From Desulfonatronum thiodismutans (GTDB lineage Bacteria > Desulfobacterota > Desulfovibrionia > Desulfovibrionales > Desulfonatronaceae): a stretch of 64,000 nucleotides of DNA. Below are positions 52,514-63,360 of this stretch, piece after piece. The stretch spans positions 310,001 to 374,000 of the forward strand of contig NZ_JPIK01000013.1 in assembly GCF_000717475.1 (NCBI RefSeq), in the 5' to 3' direction. The notes under the pieces were generated by a model. The model was given only the letters and a program-made list of their open reading frames with translations. It ran no database searches and was not told the origin of the DNA. Position numbers and translations under genes: made by a program. How positions within the stretch are numbered: position 1 is the first letter of the stretch; every line of letters begins with the position of its first letter.

Positions 52514-54817
52514 ATGACTATTCGCGCCAAGCTTTTTTCCACCGCGGGGCTGCTGACCTTGGTTATCACGGCCTTGGTGGTTTTCGCCCTGATCTTTGCA
52601 GGCCAATTGAAGACCGAGTTGCGCCAGGCCCAAGCGGCCCAGGAGGTTGCTCAGTCCATTACGGAACTGACCCTGCTCACCGAATCCTACATCAGCCACA
52701 GGGAGCCGCGCATGGCAATTCAGTGGCGGTCCCGTTCCGAACGGATCGCGACCATCCTGACCGACCCGGCTTCCCACTCGGAAATCCGCGGTCTGACCCT
52801 GACGTTCCAATCGCTGATCAAGTCGTTTGAGGCCCTGGACCAAGCCTCCGCGCAACAGAGCCCTTTGGATGCTCCAAGCGCTTCGGAACTGGAATCCCAG
52901 CGCCTGGAGCTGATCGGGGAGCGGATCGCGGCCCGGATGCGAACGGACTCGCAGCACCTGATTTCCAAGGCATTCATCATTGCCCATCAGGCTCAGAACA
53001 ATGCCCTGCGCATCCAGCAGCGCGGCTCAAGCGCCGTCAGTGCAATAGGCATCATGTTGATCCTGATCAGCGTCAGCGCAACCCTCCTGGTGGCGCGGAA
53101 CATAACCCGGGACATCAATTCCCTGGTCCAGGGCGCGCAGGCCATGGGGCAGGGCCGGCTGGACCACCGCATCCAACGCTCCGGCAACGATGAAATCGGC
53201 ATTCTGGCCCGGGCTTTCAACGCCATGGCCGTGAATATCCGGAAGCTGGTCCAGAAGGACAGGGACTCCCTGGAACTTTTGGCCCAGGAAATTGCCCAAA
53301 AGGAGTCCGTCCAGAGCGCCTTAAGGGAAAGCGAGCAGCGGTACCGGGCACTGGTGGAGATGGCTCCGGAGGGTGTGTATGTCCAGGCGGACGGAAAAAT
53401 TCTGTTCATGAACCCGGCGGGACTTGAACTACTGGGGGCGGCAACGGAAAAGGAGATTGTCGGACTCGACTCGCTGGATCTGGTTCATCCCGAGGACCGG
53501 GAAGTGGTCCGCCAGCGTCTCGTGGACCTGGGCTCCGGGGGGGGAGTCGTTCCCATACGTGAACAACGGATGCTGCGCATCGATGGAACGAGCATTCATG
53601 TGGAGATTACCGCCGCCAATATCGAATACGAAGGCCGTCAGGCATCACTTGCCTTTGTTCGCGACATCACTCAGCGCAAACAGGCCGAGGAAAAGATCAG
53701 GGAAATCACCGAACGTCTGGAAATTATCTTGGAAAAAATTCCCAGCGGGATCATGGCCCACGATACGGACGGGCGTTTTGTTTTCGTCAATGACAACGCC
53801 AGCCGCCTCACCGGTTACTCCAGGCAGGAATTGTTGAACATGGCCGTGAGCGATATCGCTCCCAGCGGTGCTCTGACGGATGAGATCGTCAGTGCCTGGC
53901 ATGAAATGGATTATGATGCCTCCATGACGTTTGAAAGCGCGCATATTCGTAAGGACGGCACGCAATATCCCGTTGAAGTTCGTTTGATCGCCATCAAGAT
54001 GGATGGGAAGCGAGTCATCCTGGCCATTGTTTTGGACATCACCGAGCGGACGCTGGCCGAGGAAGAAATCCGCAGGTTGAACATCGAACTGGAACAGCGG
54101 GTGGTTGAACGTACCGCCCAATTGGAAGCATCGAACAAGGAACTGGAAGCCTTCAGCTATTCGGTCTCCCACGATCTGCGCGCCCCGTTGCGAGCCGTCG
54201 ACGGCTTTACCCGAATCCTTCTTGAAGATCATGCCCCGCTGCTTGACGCCGAGGGCAACAGGGTTTGCGCGATCATCAGCGCCAACAGCCGCAAGATGGG
54301 CCAGCTGATTGACGATCTGTTGGCTTTTTCCCGCCTGGGCCGGGCCGCGCTTCAGATCACCGCGGTGGACATGGCGGCTCTGGTCGATGAAGTGTACCAG
54401 GAACTGACCACGCCCATGGAGCGCGAGCGCATTGCTTTTCACCGCGATGCCTTGCCTCCGGCCATGGGTGATCCCAAGATGCTGCGCCAAGTCTGGACCA
54501 ATCTGCTTTCCAACGCGGTCAAGTTTACGTCGAATCAGGAACAGGCCAGGATTACGGTAGACGCGACCGATCATGAGGACGAGGTCGTCTACTGCGTGCG
54601 CGACAACGGGGCGGGCTTCGAGATGCAATACGTGGATAAAATTTTTGCCGTTTTTCAGCGCCTGCACACGGAGCGGGAGTTCCCCGGCACCGGAGTGGGC
54701 CTGGCCCTGGTTCAGAGGATCATTTCCCGTCATGGGGGTCGGGTCTGGGCCGAGGGCGCGGTTGATCAGGGAGCGGTATTCCGCTTTGCCCTGCAAAAAG
54801 GGAGGGAGACGGAGTGA
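52514..54817 (+). CDS. Membrane PAS sensor histidine kinase
   Basis: 767 aa. TM1 (about 8-30) and TM2 (about 176-198) flank a helical periplasmic domain; a HAMP domain follows ([21 protein letters not shown]), then two PAS domains (about 270-400 and 400-520), a coiled coil, HisKA with [19 protein letters not shown] and HATPase with [10 protein letters not shown] and [13 protein letters not shown]. The HisKA subtype is that of phytochrome-like kinases, which often pair with short receivers such as the next gene. Its TGA overlaps the receiver GTG. Confidence 0.92.
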   Translation: MTIRAKLFSTAGLLTLVITALVVFALIFAGQLKTELRQAQAAQEVAQSITELTLLTESYISHREPRMAIQWRSRSERIATILTDPASHSEIRGLTLTFQSLIKSFEALDQASAQQSPLDAPSASELESQRLELIGERIAARMRTDSQHLISKAFIIAHQAQNNALRIQQRGSSAVSAIGIMLILISVSATLLVARNITRDINSLVQGAQAMGQGRLDHRIQRSGNDEIGILARAFNAMAVNIRKLVQKDRDSLELLAQEIAQKESVQSALRESEQRYRALVEMAPEGVYVQADGKILFMNPAGLELLGAATEKEIVGLDSLDLVHPEDREVVRQRLVDLGSGGGVVPIREQRMLRIDGTSIHVEITAANIEYEGRQASLAFVRDITQRKQAEEKIREITERLEIILEKIPSGIMAHDTDGRFVFVNDNASRLTGYSRQELLNMAVSDIAPSGALTDEIVSAWHEMDYDASMTFESAHIRKDGTQYPVEVRLIAIKMDGKRVILAIVLDITERTLAEEEIRRLNIELEQRVVERTAQLEASNKELEAFSYSVSHDLRAPLRAVDGFTRILLEDHAPLLDAEGNRVCAIISANSRKMGQLIDDLLAFSRLGRAALQITAVDMAALVDEVYQELTTPMERERIAFHRDALPPAMGDPKMLRQVWTNLLSNAVKFTSNQEQARITVDATDHEDEVVYCVRDNGAGFEMQYVDKIFAVFQRLHTEREFPGTGVGLALVQRIISRHGGRVWAEGAVDQGAVFRFALQKGRETE

Positions 54818-55257
54818 ATCATCCCCAGGCCGTGGACATTCTTCTTGTGGAGGACAATCCCCAGGATGCCGAGCTGACCATCCGGGCGCTCAAAAAACGC
54901 AACTTGGCCAACAGGCTGCACCATGTGGAGGACGGCGCCGAAGCCCTGGACTTTCTGTTTCGCCGCGGCGCGTACGCCCGGCTTGAGCCCAGCGCCCAAC
55001 CGAAAATCGTGTTGCTGGACCTGAAACTGCCCAAGGTCGGGGGCCTGGAAGTGCTTACGGCGATCAAGGCGGACCCGAAGACCAAGTCCATCCCCGTGGT
55101 CGTGGTCACGTCCTCCAGCCAGGATCCGGACATTCAGGCCGCGTACGACCTTGGCGCCAACAGCTATGTGGTCAAGCCGGTCAATTTTGATGATTTTTTT
55201 AACGCCATGAATCATCTCGGGTTTTACTGGCTCATGCTGAACCAACCGCTCAAATGA
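54814..55257 (+). CDS. Single-domain response regulator (Rcp1-like)
   Basis: 147-aa stand-alone receiver: acidic pair VEDN, phosphoacceptor Asp in VLLDLKLPK, Thr/Ser in [10 protein letters not shown] and Lys in SYVVKPVNF. No output domain. The GTG start overlaps the stop of the kinase gene, and its TGA overlaps the next start. It probably passes phosphate to or from the hybrid kinase encoded next. Confidence 0.92.
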   Translation: MNHPQAVDILLVEDNPQDAELTIRALKKRNLANRLHHVEDGAEALDFLFRRGAYARLEPSAQPKIVLLDLKLPKVGGLEVLTAIKADPKTKSIPVVVVTSSSQDPDIQAAYDLGANSYVVKPVNFDDFFNAMNHLGFYWLMLNQPLK

Positions 55258-56855
55258 TCATGGATGGAGATATGCAATCGATTCGTTTTTTGCTCGTCGA
55301 GGACATGGAGGCCGATGCCGAACTGGTCCGGCGTGAGGTGCGCAAGACATTTCCCTCCGCGGACTTTCTGCTGGCGGACAATCGTGAAACATACCTGGAT
55401 GCCCTTGAATCCTTTAAGCCGGACGTTATTCTGTCGGACTACAATCTGCCGAAATTCGACGGCCTGGCCGCCCTGACCATTGCCAAGGAGCAGGCTCCGG
55501 AAACGCCGTTCATCCTGATTACCGGCGCATTGAGCGAGGAAACAGCCGTGGAGTGCATGAAGGCCGGGGCCTGGGATTATATTCTCAAGGAACGCGTCCT
55601 GCGTCTGGGACCGGCGATTGTCTCCATGCTGGAAAAAAAACGCGAATACCTGAAGCGCAAGGAAGCTGAGCAGGAGCTCGTCAGGGCCAAGGTGGCGGCC
55701 GAGGCAGCCAATCTCGCCAAGTCAGAGTTTCTGGCCAACATGAGTCATGAAATTCGCACTCCACTGAACGGCATCATGGGCATGATGCAGCTTATGGGTT
55801 CCACTGCCCTGGACGAGGACCAGAAAGAGTTTATTCGGCTGGGGGAAACCTCGGCCCACCGACTGACCCGGCTGCTTTCCGATATTCTGGATTTGTCCAG
55901 CCTGGATGCGGGCAAGCTGGCCATTCATGAAGTCGAATTTTGCATCGAGGAAATCTGCGGTTCCGTTGAAGAGCTGTTCATGCTCAAGGTCCGGGAAAAG
56001 GGCGTTCCGCTCAACTGCGACCTTGATTCCTCAATCCCCTCTCGGCTGATCGGCGACGTGACCAGGGTGCGCCAAATACTCTTCAATCTGGTGGGCAATG
56101 CCTTGAAATTCACCGATCAAGGCCGTGTCCGCGTCGATATCAGCGCCTTGCCCCCCGGCCGATTCGGCGACGTGCGTCTTTTGTTTTCCATTTCCGATAC
56201 CGGCATCGGCATCCGCGATGAGATGGTGGAGCACCTGTTTCAGCCTTTTGTCCAGGCCGATGGTTCCTACACCCGGGCGTATCAGGGCGCGGGGCTCGGA
56301 CTGGCCCTGGTGCGCCGTCTGGTGGCCCTGTTGCGGGGCAACATGTGCGTGGAAAATGTTTCGGGGCAGGGAACGACGATGCATGTCGCCCTTCCGTTCA
56401 GGTTGCCGGAGGGAGTCTCCCTCCAAGGCGTCCGTCGGACGGAAATGGCCGGGAAAACGGCACGCTCCTTGCGCGTCCTAGTGGCCGAGGATGATCCCTT
56501 GAATCAGTTCATGATCGCCAAGCTGTTGGAGCGTGCCGGGCATGAGTCCATCCTGGCTGGAGACGGACGGCAAGCCTTGAATCTGCTCTCCCAACGGGAC
56601 GTCGACTGCATCCTGATGGACATCCAGATGCCGGTCATGACCGGCCTGGAGGCGACGCGGGCCATCCGCACCTCACCGGATTTCGAAGCAAAGAGGAACA
56701 TCCCGATCATCGCGGTGACGGCCCACACCTTGGCCGGAGATCGAGAACGCTTTTTGAATGCCGGAATGGATGACTACGTCCCGAAACCCATTGATTTCCA
56801 GAGCCTGAAACGGGCTTTGGATCAGACGATCCAGAAGTCCGATGAATTGAAATGA
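55254..56855 (+). CDS. Receiver - histidine kinase - receiver hybrid
   Basis: 533-aa cytoplasmic protein. N-terminal receiver (about 8-125; Asp in VILSDYNLP), a short coiled coil, HisKA with [19 protein letters not shown], HATPase with [10 protein letters not shown] and [12 protein letters not shown], and a C-terminal receiver (about 405-525; Asp in [13 protein letters not shown], Lys in DYVPKPIDF). No membrane segment. In an overlapping three-gene unit with the membrane kinase and receiver, so a phosphorelay is likely. No Hpt or DNA-binding output is nearby. Confidence 0.92.
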   Translation: MIMDGDMQSIRFLLVEDMEADAELVRREVRKTFPSADFLLADNRETYLDALESFKPDVILSDYNLPKFDGLAALTIAKEQAPETPFILITGALSEETAVECMKAGAWDYILKERVLRLGPAIVSMLEKKREYLKRKEAEQELVRAKVAAEAANLAKSEFLANMSHEIRTPLNGIMGMMQLMGSTALDEDQKEFIRLGETSAHRLTRLLSDILDLSSLDAGKLAIHEVEFCIEEICGSVEELFMLKVREKGVPLNCDLDSSIPSRLIGDVTRVRQILFNLVGNALKFTDQGRVRVDISALPPGRFGDVRLLFSISDTGIGIRDEMVEHLFQPFVQADGSYTRAYQGAGLGLALVRRLVALLRGNMCVENVSGQGTTMHVALPFRLPEGVSLQGVRRTEMAGKTARSLRVLVAEDDPLNQFMIAKLLERAGHESILAGDGRQALNLLSQRDVDCILMDIQMPVMTGLEATRAIRTSPDFEAKRNIPIIAVTAHTLAGDRERFLNAGMDDYVPKPIDFQSLKRALDQTIQKSDELK

Positions 56856-57068
56856 CGGATTTTTTGCATTGAGTCCTGGAGTATGGTCCGAATTCGGCTT
56901 TTGCATCGACACCAAACAAGGAGGGGCATCCTCTCGCCTGTTCCCTGACCTTCCCAATCGAGCCGTTCGGCGAGGAGCATGTGCAAAATTGAACAAGGGG
57001 TTGCATGGTTCGCGGGTTTTGATTCGCGAACAATCCCGTTCGAATTTCACCTCTCAAGGAGATTGCCC

Positions 57069-57377
57069 ATGCCCACCGATCGTCCCAAAGGCTCATTGGA
57101 CGCCGAAATGTTTCAGAAACTGGTCGTCCGCAAATGGAAGGTTTCCCTCACCCTGGCCGCGATCATGCTGGTCGCGTACTATGGATTCATTCTCGTCCTG
57201 GCCTTTGCCAAGGACGTTTTGGCGTATAAGATCGGAGAACATCTGACCATCGGCATTCCCGTGGGGATGCTGCTCATTGTCCTGGCCTGGGCCCTGACCG
57301 GAGTCTACGTGTTCTGGGCCAACTCCTCCTACGACAAGTCCGTCAAGGACGTGTTGAAAAGCATGAGGAGGGACTAA
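57069..57377 (+). CDS. DUF485 membrane protein (symporter small subunit)
   Basis: 102 aa from the ATG at 57069, behind AAGGAG at 7 nt. Two membrane helices (about 25-48 and 60-84) with [20 protein letters not shown] and [20 protein letters not shown], the DUF485/YjcH pattern. In enterobacteria yjcH precedes actP; here it precedes an SSS symporter by 1 nt. The 213-nt gap upstream has an inverted repeat GTTCGCG/CGCGAAC (57008-57031) that may be regulatory. Confidence 0.9.
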   Translation: MPTDRPKGSLDAEMFQKLVVRKWKVSLTLAAIMLVAYYGFILVLAFAKDVLAYKIGEHLTIGIPVGMLLIVLAWALTGVYVFWANSSYDKSVKDVLKSMRRD

Positions 57378-57378
57378 C

Positions 57379-58926
57379 ATGGACCAGATCGCCACCTCCA
57401 TCGGCCAGCCTAACATCACGTCTATCGTCTTTTTCCTGTTCTTCATCTGCGCCACCCTGGTCATTACCTATTACGCGGCCAAGAAAAGCCGCTCCGCCTC
57501 CCAGTTCTACGCCGCGGGCAGAAGCGTGACCGGCTGGCAGAACGGTTTGGCCCTGGCCGGCGACTACATGAGTGCGGCCTCGTTTCTGGGCATTGCCGGC
57601 CTGGTCTCCCTGCGGGGATACGACGGCCTGATCTATTCCATCGGGTTTCTGGTGGGCTGGCCGATCATCATGTTCCTGATCGCCGAGCCGCTGCGCAACC
57701 TCGGGAAATACACCTTCGTGGACGTGGTGGCCTATCGGCTGTCCCAAAAGCCGATCCGCATCGCCGCGTCCATCGGGTCCCTGATGACCGTGTGCTTCTA
57801 CCTCATCGCCCAGATGGTCGGGTCCGGTTCGTTGATCATGCTGATTTTCGGGATGCCGTACGAGCTGGCCGTGGTCATCGTGGGCATGGTCATGATCATG
57901 TACGTGCTGTTCGGGGGCATGCTGGCCACGACCTGGGTGCAGATCATCAAGGCGGTCCTGCTGCTGGGCGGGGCCACGCTGATGGTTTTTCTGATCCTGC
58001 TTCACTTCGGGTTCAGCTACGGCGAGATGTTCAAGCAGGCGGCCTTGACCTATGGCGACGGGGTCCTGTCTCCGGGCGGGCTGGTGACCAATCCCTGGGA
58101 CGCCTTGTCCCTGGGCATCGCCCTGATGTTCGGCACGGCGGGTTTGCCGCACATCCTGATGCGGTTCTACACCGTGCCCGACGCCAAGGAGGCCCGGAAA
58201 TCCGTGTTCTACGCCACGGGATTGATCGGCTATTTCTATATCCTGACCTTCACCATCGGCTTCGGAGCCATGGTCATCGTGGGCCAGGACGTCATCGCCG
58301 CCATGGATTCCGGCGGTAACATGGCCGCGCTGCTGCTGGCCGAGGCCACCGGAGGAACCGTCTTTCTGGGCTTCATCGCCGCCGTGGCTTTCGCCACCAT
58401 TCTGGCCGTGGTGGCCGGGCTGACCCTGTCCGGGGCCAGTACGCTGTCCCACGATTTGTACGTCAGCGTCTTCCGCTCAGGGAAATCCTCCGAGGAAGAG
58501 GAGGTCAAGGTGGCCCGGATCGCCACTCTGGGCCTGGGCGTGGTGGCCATTGCCCTGGGCTTGGCCTTCAAGGGCCAGAACGTGGCCTTCATGGTCGGCC
58601 TGGCCTTTGCCATCGCGGCCAGCGCCAACTTCCCGGCCCTGCTGCTGTCCATCCTCTGGCGGAACTTTTCCACCTTCGGCGCGGCCCTGAGCATCGGCAC
58701 GGGCACCACGTTGGCCGTAGGCCTGATCATCATCAGCCCCACGGTCTGGGTGGACATCCTTCATAATCCCATGGCAATCTTCCCCTTACGCAACCCGGCC
58801 ATCATCTCCATGACCGCGGCCTTCGCGGCCGGATATCTGGGCTCCAAGCTCAGGCCCGATCCGGAAGCGTCGCGCAGGTACGAGGAACAGAAGATCAGGA
58901 ACTATCTTGGCGTCGGAGCTGAATGA
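57379..58926 (+). CDS. Cation/acetate symporter, ActP-like (SSS family)
   Basis: 515 aa with about 13 membrane helices. Typical stretches: [52 protein letters not shown] and [13 protein letters not shown]. The latter and the DUF485 partner point to the ActP subfamily (acetate, glycolate and similar). It lacks the large acidic insert of the symporter at 48 kb. It overlaps the DUF294 gene by 4 nt. Confidence 0.92.
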   Translation: MDQIATSIGQPNITSIVFFLFFICATLVITYYAAKKSRSASQFYAAGRSVTGWQNGLALAGDYMSAASFLGIAGLVSLRGYDGLIYSIGFLVGWPIIMFLIAEPLRNLGKYTFVDVVAYRLSQKPIRIAASIGSLMTVCFYLIAQMVGSGSLIMLIFGMPYELAVVIVGMVMIMYVLFGGMLATTWVQIIKAVLLLGGATLMVFLILLHFGFSYGEMFKQAALTYGDGVLSPGGLVTNPWDALSLGIALMFGTAGLPHILMRFYTVPDAKEARKSVFYATGLIGYFYILTFTIGFGAMVIVGQDVIAAMDSGGNMAALLLAEATGGTVFLGFIAAVAFATILAVVAGLTLSGASTLSHDLYVSVFRSGKSSEEEEVKVARIATLGLGVVAIALGLAFKGQNVAFMVGLAFAIAASANFPALLLSILWRNFSTFGAALSIGTGTTLAVGLIIISPTVWVDILHNPMAIFPLRNPAIISMTAAFAAGYLGSKLRPDPEASRRYEEQKIRNYLGVGAE

Positions 58927-60047
58927 CCCACGAACCCACAGACCGCGACGAAAAACGACGACGGCCCTCGGCCTGGAGCGATGATCCGGACAGCTTGTCC
59001 GGAGAAATCGCCCGGGCCGAGAACCTTGCGGACCTGGCACGGGCCTTCGGCTCGGTCCAGGAGTTCGCGGCCCGTTCCGCGGTCCACTGCCTTGGCCGTT
59101 TCTCCGACGGTGGAGATGAAGTCTTCGCCCTTGGTCGGCTGATCGCCGATTTGCGCGACAAGATTCTGATCCGGGTGCATGACCTGGTTTTGGCCGGGAC
59201 CGGACCGCCTCCGGCGGCCTTTTGTCTGCTGGCCTTGGGTAGCGAGGGGCGCAAGGAGCAATATTTGGCCACGGACCAGGACAATGCCCTGGTTTATGAC
59301 GATGAAGAGGGGGACGAGGCGGCGATTTTTTTCGAGGTCTTCGCCCATCGATTCGTCCGGATCCTGCTGGAACTGGGCGTCCCTCCCTGTCCTCACGGGG
59401 TGATGATCAACGCCCCGCAGTGGCGTTTGAGCGCCGTCGATTGGGAACGGGCCGTGGACCGCATGACCGACGAGATCAATGAGCAGGGCATTCTCAAGAT
59501 ATCCGTGCTGCTGGACACGCGCCCCGTGGCCGGAGCCCCGGAACCGGGCTGGAAGCTCCGGCGGCATTTGTTCCGGCGGATCGCCGAACGTCCTCTGATC
59601 TTGCGCTACCTGGCCCGCGAAGCCGTGCGCTTCAGCCCGCCCCTGGGCTTGTTCAACAATTTCGTCGTTCAGAAGAGCGGGGCACATAAGGGGGGGCTGG
59701 ACGTAAAAAAAGGCGGAATTTTCCCCCTGACCCAGGGAATCCGAACCCTGGCCGCGGAGCACGGCGTTTTGCTCACCTCCACCGAGGAACGAATCACGGG
59801 CCTGCTGGAGGCGGGGGCCTTGTCCGTCGGATTTGGAGCGAGGTTGCGGAAGGCCTATGCTTTTTTTCACGTTCTGCGCACCGGAAATCAGGCCGAAATG
59901 ATCGAAAATAAGGACAAGCCGGACAATCTCATCATGCCGGACCGGCTTTCCGCGGCGGAGCGAAAGAGGCTCAAGGCCTGCTTCGCCACCGTGACGGAAT
60001 TTCAGGCTCTGTTGTCCAAAAAGTACGGACTGCATTTGCTGACCTGA
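58923..60047 (+). CDS. DUF294 nucleotidyltransferase-like protein, short form
   Basis: 374 aa carrying only the nucleotidyltransferase (about 80-200; [21 protein letters not shown]) and the C-terminal DUF294 helical domain (about 215-370; [17 protein letters not shown]). It lacks the cyclic-nucleotide and CBS domains of the paralogue at 45 kb. The start overlaps the symporter stop, so it is translationally coupled to the transporter it probably regulates. Confidence 0.88.
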   Translation: MTHEPTDRDEKRRRPSAWSDDPDSLSGEIARAENLADLARAFGSVQEFAARSAVHCLGRFSDGGDEVFALGRLIADLRDKILIRVHDLVLAGTGPPPAAFCLLALGSEGRKEQYLATDQDNALVYDDEEGDEAAIFFEVFAHRFVRILLELGVPPCPHGVMINAPQWRLSAVDWERAVDRMTDEINEQGILKISVLLDTRPVAGAPEPGWKLRRHLFRRIAERPLILRYLAREAVRFSPPLGLFNNFVVQKSGAHKGGLDVKKGGIFPLTQGIRTLAAEHGVLLTSTEERITGLLEAGALSVGFGARLRKAYAFFHVLRTGNQAEMIENKDKPDNLIMPDRLSAAERKRLKACFATVTEFQALLSKKYGLHLLT

Positions 60048-60131
60048 CGCGCACCCGCCCAGCCGTGCGAATGGAACACGTCGTTGCGACGCGTCGAGAA
60101 CCGTCATCTCCATGCGTCGTGGAGGTATCGC

Positions 60132-61013
60132 ATGCCCAAGGAAAACACCCATCTCTGGTTCGCTCGGCGGCTTTGGAAACAGACTCGGAATCCATCGAAA
60201 AACGCTGTTGATGACCATTTTTCGACGGATTTGATACAAGCCCATCCTTTGTTCTTCTCCCTGGGCTCGATCATCCCGGATGCTTTTTTCTATCACCCCC
60301 TTTCTCGCGGGCGGCGGATGGCCCTGGTGCTGCACGGGTCGGATCCGCGGACCCGGACCGAGTCCTTCGGACGCATGGCGGCCTGGGCGCGGGAGGAGGA
60401 GTCCGGACGGGACAAGGCATTTGTCCTGGGTTACCTGTCCCATGTGGCCCTGGACAGGGTCATGCATCCCGTGGTGGACGCCCTGTCCGGCAAGCGTCCC
60501 GGCCAGGCTTCCACCGGACAGAGCACCGCCCTTCACCGGCTGGTGGAAACGGCTCTGGACCAACAAATCAATCGCTGCTGCCGCTATCCGCGGATTATCT
60601 GGCCCTATCCGGCCAAGAGAGTGAGTGTGCTGCATCGCCTCGCCGGGGAGGTCGGCCTGCGGCGCGGCGATGTCCACGCAGCCTTGTCCGTTCAACTCCT
60701 GGTCAACCGACTGGTCCAGGGGCGTGCCGCCCACGCTCTGGTCCGCGCGCTGCACCATCCGTCGGTGCTGGATCTCTCGGTTCTGCTCAATCTGTGCTAC
60801 GCGCAGCTGGACCGGGAGCCTGATTTCTTCAGTGAAAAACGTACCGGGCGGGCGGAGTTCTGGCGAAACTTCCATGCCGTGAACTGGTCGCGATTGTTCG
60901 AACGGGCCGATCTGGAGGCCTGGCGGCTTTTCGATCTCTGTACCGAATACTGGGCGAACCGCCTGGACGGATCCGGACTACGGCGGGGCCTTCCCCACAA
61001 ACCCTGCGATTAG
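60132..61013 (+). CDS. Zinc-dependent phospholipase C-like protein
   Basis: 293 aa from the ATG at 60132 (MPKENTHLWFARRL), with GGAGG 7 nt upstream. His/Asp pattern of the zinc-dependent phospholipase C fold: NTHLWFA, GSIIPDAFFY, HGSDP, and GYLSHVALDRVMHPVVD. No signal peptide is visible, so it is probably cytosolic and its lipid substrate is uncertain. It is followed 10 nt later by an alpha/beta hydrolase gene. Confidence 0.78.
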   Translation: MPKENTHLWFARRLWKQTRNPSKNAVDDHFSTDLIQAHPLFFSLGSIIPDAFFYHPLSRGRRMALVLHGSDPRTRTESFGRMAAWAREEESGRDKAFVLGYLSHVALDRVMHPVVDALSGKRPGQASTGQSTALHRLVETALDQQINRCCRYPRIIWPYPAKRVSVLHRLAGEVGLRRGDVHAALSVQLLVNRLVQGRAAHALVRALHHPSVLDLSVLLNLCYAQLDREPDFFSEKRTGRAEFWRNFHAVNWSRLFERADLEAWRLFDLCTEYWANRLDGSGLRRGLPHKPCD

Positions 61014-61023
61014 TGAGTCGGCC

Positions 61024-61863
61024 ATGCATTCCACCCTGACCATCGCCGCTATTTTGCTTCTGCTCTACCTGGGGCTGGCCGGATGGGTCTTCGTCCGCCA
61101 GGACGCCCTGGTCTTTCTCCCCACGGCTGAGATTTCCCTGACCCCGGCGGACGCCGGCTGGGAGTATGACGACCTGACGCTGTCCACCTCGGATGGAGTA
61201 AACATCAACGCCTGGTTCGTTCCGGTCGAGGACGCCCGTGGCGTGGTGCTTTTTTGCCACGGCAACGCCGGAAACATCGGTCATCGCCTGGACTCCATCC
61301 GCATCTTCCGCGACCTGGGCCTGTCCGTGCTGATCTTCGACTACCGCGGCTTCGGGCGCAGTGAGGGACGGCCCAGCGAGTCCGGCACCTATCTGGACGC
61401 CCAGGCGGCCTGGGCCTTTCTGGTCGAAGAAAAAGGCGTCGAGCCCGAGCGGATCATTGTTTTCGGCCGCTCCCTGGGCGGGGCCGTGGCCGGACATTTG
61501 GCCGCCCACGCGGGTCAAGAAAAACCTCCGGGAGCCCTGATTCTGGAATCCACCTTCACCTCCCTGCCGGACATGGCCGCCCGGCTCTATCCCTTTCTTC
61601 CGGTACGCTGGCTGGCCAAATACAGCTACAACACCCTGGGGCGGCTGGGCGATGTCCATGCCCCGGTGCTGGTGGTGCACAGCCCGGAAGACGAAATCAT
61701 TCCCTACGCCCATGGCCAAGCCCTGTACGCCGCCGCGCCCGAACCAAAGATGTTCCTGGAAATTTCCGGGGGCCACAACTCGGGTTTTCTGAGTTCCGGG
61801 GCGGGATATGTGGAGGGGTTGCGGTCGTTTCTGGAAGGGCAGGTTTTCGAGAAAGTTCGGTGA
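61024..61863 (+). CDS. Alpha/beta hydrolase with N-terminal membrane anchor
   Basis: 279 aa. One N-terminal helix (about 5-24), then an alpha/beta hydrolase of the YfhR/BEM46 type: oxyanion HGNAGN, nucleophile Ser in FGRSLGGAVAG, Asp in HSPEDEIIPY, His in SGGHNSGF. Likely an esterase facing the side opposite the short N-terminus. Forms a pair with the phospholipase C-like gene, which hints at lipid turnover. Confidence 0.88.
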   Translation: MHSTLTIAAILLLLYLGLAGWVFVRQDALVFLPTAEISLTPADAGWEYDDLTLSTSDGVNINAWFVPVEDARGVVLFCHGNAGNIGHRLDSIRIFRDLGLSVLIFDYRGFGRSEGRPSESGTYLDAQAAWAFLVEEKGVEPERIIVFGRSLGGAVAGHLAAHAGQEKPPGALILESTFTSLPDMAARLYPFLPVRWLAKYSYNTLGRLGDVHAPVLVVHSPEDEIIPYAHGQALYAAAPEPKMFLEISGGHNSGFLSSGAGYVEGLRSFLEGQVFEKVR

Positions 61864-61905
61864 AGCGGTACGAGGTGGAGTGAGGGAGGTGAGCGGAAAT
61901 CGCGA

Positions 61906-62259
61906 TCAGGCCAGGCTGAAAACCCGCCGCAAAGCCTGATCAACCTGGGCCATAACCTCCGCGGCCAGTTCGCCGCGAACGGCCACGAAACGAGATTGAT
62001 GATCGATGGGCCGGGTTTGCAGGCAGTCGGCCACGGATTGCTTGGACAGTCCGTTTTGTTCCGTGGGTTCGATGGTCACGTTGGTGACGATGCGCCCTTT
62101 TTTCTCGGTGAACGCCGTGATTGGAGTGACCTGAATCACCGGGACGCGGGCGTTATAGGTATCGTTGGTGACAATGACGCAGGGGCGAACCTTGCCGGTC
62201 TCCGAACCTTTGACAGGGTCGAGGTTGACGTCGATGACCATCCCTCGTTTCAAAAGCAT
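61906..62259 (-). CDS. MazF/PemK-family toxin
   Basis: 117 aa from the ATG at 62259 (MLLKRGMVIDVNLDPVKG); an ATG four codons upstream is possible. Family motif GSETGKVRPCVIVTND, with the conserved Arg and later Thr/Ser of mRNA interferases. The start overlaps the antitoxin stop (TGATG), so the two are coupled. Confidence 0.9.
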   Translation of the reverse strand: MLLKRGMVIDVNLDPVKGSETGKVRPCVIVTNDTYNARVPVIQVTPITAFTEKKGRIVTNVTIEPTEQNGLSKQSVADCLQTRPIDHQSRFVAVRGELAAEVMAQVDQALRRVFSLA

Positions 62260-62492
62260 CACTCCGGCCACTTTGCCACCACATCATCGCTCCATTCACG
62301 TGTTTGCGTATCCTGGGCATGGACCTCGGCATACAGTGCCGCGGATTCCCGCAGCCGCTGCTGCTCCAAGTCGTTGCTCAGGCGGTCCAGGGCAACCCGG
62401 ACCATCTGGCTTTTGTCCTTGAATCCCAAGTCTCTGTATTTCTGAATGAAACGGTGTTGCGGCTTGTCCAGGCTGAATTTGGCTTGAAGCAT
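62259..62492 (-). CDS. Antitoxin of the MazF-like toxin
   Basis: 77 aa. The N-terminal part (FSLDKPQHRFIQKYRDLGFK) looks like a ribbon-helix-helix or short helix-turn DNA-binding unit, and the C-terminus is acidic with two Trp (REWSDDVVAKWPE) that could fill the toxin groove. AAGGAGGA lies just before the ATG. The family name is uncertain, but order and overlap with mazF fit. Confidence 0.78.
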   Translation of the reverse strand: MLQAKFSLDKPQHRFIQKYRDLGFKDKSQMVRVALDRLSNDLEQQRLRESAALYAEVHAQDTQTREWSDDVVAKWPE

Positions 62493-62769
62493 TTATCCTC
62501 CTTCTTGGTTGTCTTGAGAGGCCAAAATACAACCCCGACTTTAGGCCCCTGAAGTTGGGCCGTCAAGCAGCTTCGCGGTGAGTGCGTCATTAAGGTCATT
62601 TGGCTGTGACGAGCCATTTCTTGAGCCTTTTCGCGGAGCAACTGCTTCACTATATGCTCAAAGCCGTTGACAATCCCGGCGTTTTCATCAACTTCCTAGG
62701 TGTTGGCCGAAGCAGCTGCTTGGCTCCATTTTCCACTTCCTTTTCGCCCTTCAAACAGGAGAATCCGTA

Positions 62770-63360
62770 ATGTCCACGTCATTGATCGTCGTCCTGGTCG
62801 TGCTCGTCGTCCTGGGCTTTCTGGTGGTGCGCATCTACAATCAGTTGGTCGCCCTCAGGAACCGGTACAAGAACGCTTTTGCCCAGATCGACGTGCAGCT
62901 CAAGCGGCGCTACGATCTGATTCCCAATCTGGTGGAGACCGCCAAGGCGTACATGGCGCATGAACGCGGGACCCTGGAAGCCGTGATCGCGGCCCGGAAC
63001 CAGGCCTACGGGGCCATGCAGGCCGCGTCGGCCAATCCGGGGCAGGCCGCGGCCATGGCCGGGTTGGCCGGGGCCGAGGGGATGTTGTCCGGGGCTCTGG
63101 GCAAGCTGTTCGCCCTGGTGGAGAGCTACCCGGATCTGAAAGCCAACCAGAACATGATGCAGCTCAGCGAGGAAATGACCAGCACGGAAAACAAGGTCGC
63201 CTTCGCCCGACAGGCCTTCAACGACGGGGTCATGAACTACAACACCTACCGGGAGTCCTTTCCCCAGACCATCTTCGCCGGGATGTTCGGGTTCGAGCAG
63301 GCTACGTTGCTGGAGTTCGAGGGTCGGGAGTATCGGGAAGCGCCCAAGGTGCAGTTTTAG
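62770..63360 (+). CDS. lemA: LemA family protein
   Basis: 196 aa. One N-terminal membrane helix (about 4-22) followed by a long helical bundle: YNQLVALRNRYKNAFAQIDV, LKRRYDLIPNLVETAKAYM, and the C-terminal FNDGVMNYNTYRESFP, all typical of LemA. Function is poorly defined; it is often beside an M48 protease, as here. Its TAG stop is followed directly by a shortened repeat element. Confidence 0.94.
   Translation: MSTSLIVVLVVLVVLGFLVVRIYNQLVALRNRYKNAFAQIDVQLKRRYDLIPNLVETAKAYMAHERGTLEAVIAARNQAYGAMQAASANPGQAAAMAGLAGAEGMLSGALGKLFALVESYPDLKANQNMMQLSEEMTSTENKVAFARQAFNDGVMNYNTYRESFPQTIFAGMFGFEQATLLEFEGREYREAPKVQF

Noticed and set aside
56884..56899. GG-N10-GC match resembling a sigma-54 promoter before the DUF485 gene
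   Set aside because: The -12 part is CGGCT rather than TTGCA/T and no other support was seen; probably chance.
57008..57031. GTTCGCG/CGCGAAC inverted repeat as an operator
   Set aside because: Only 7 bp with a 10-nt loop and no known regulator; noted with the DUF485 gene but not called separately.
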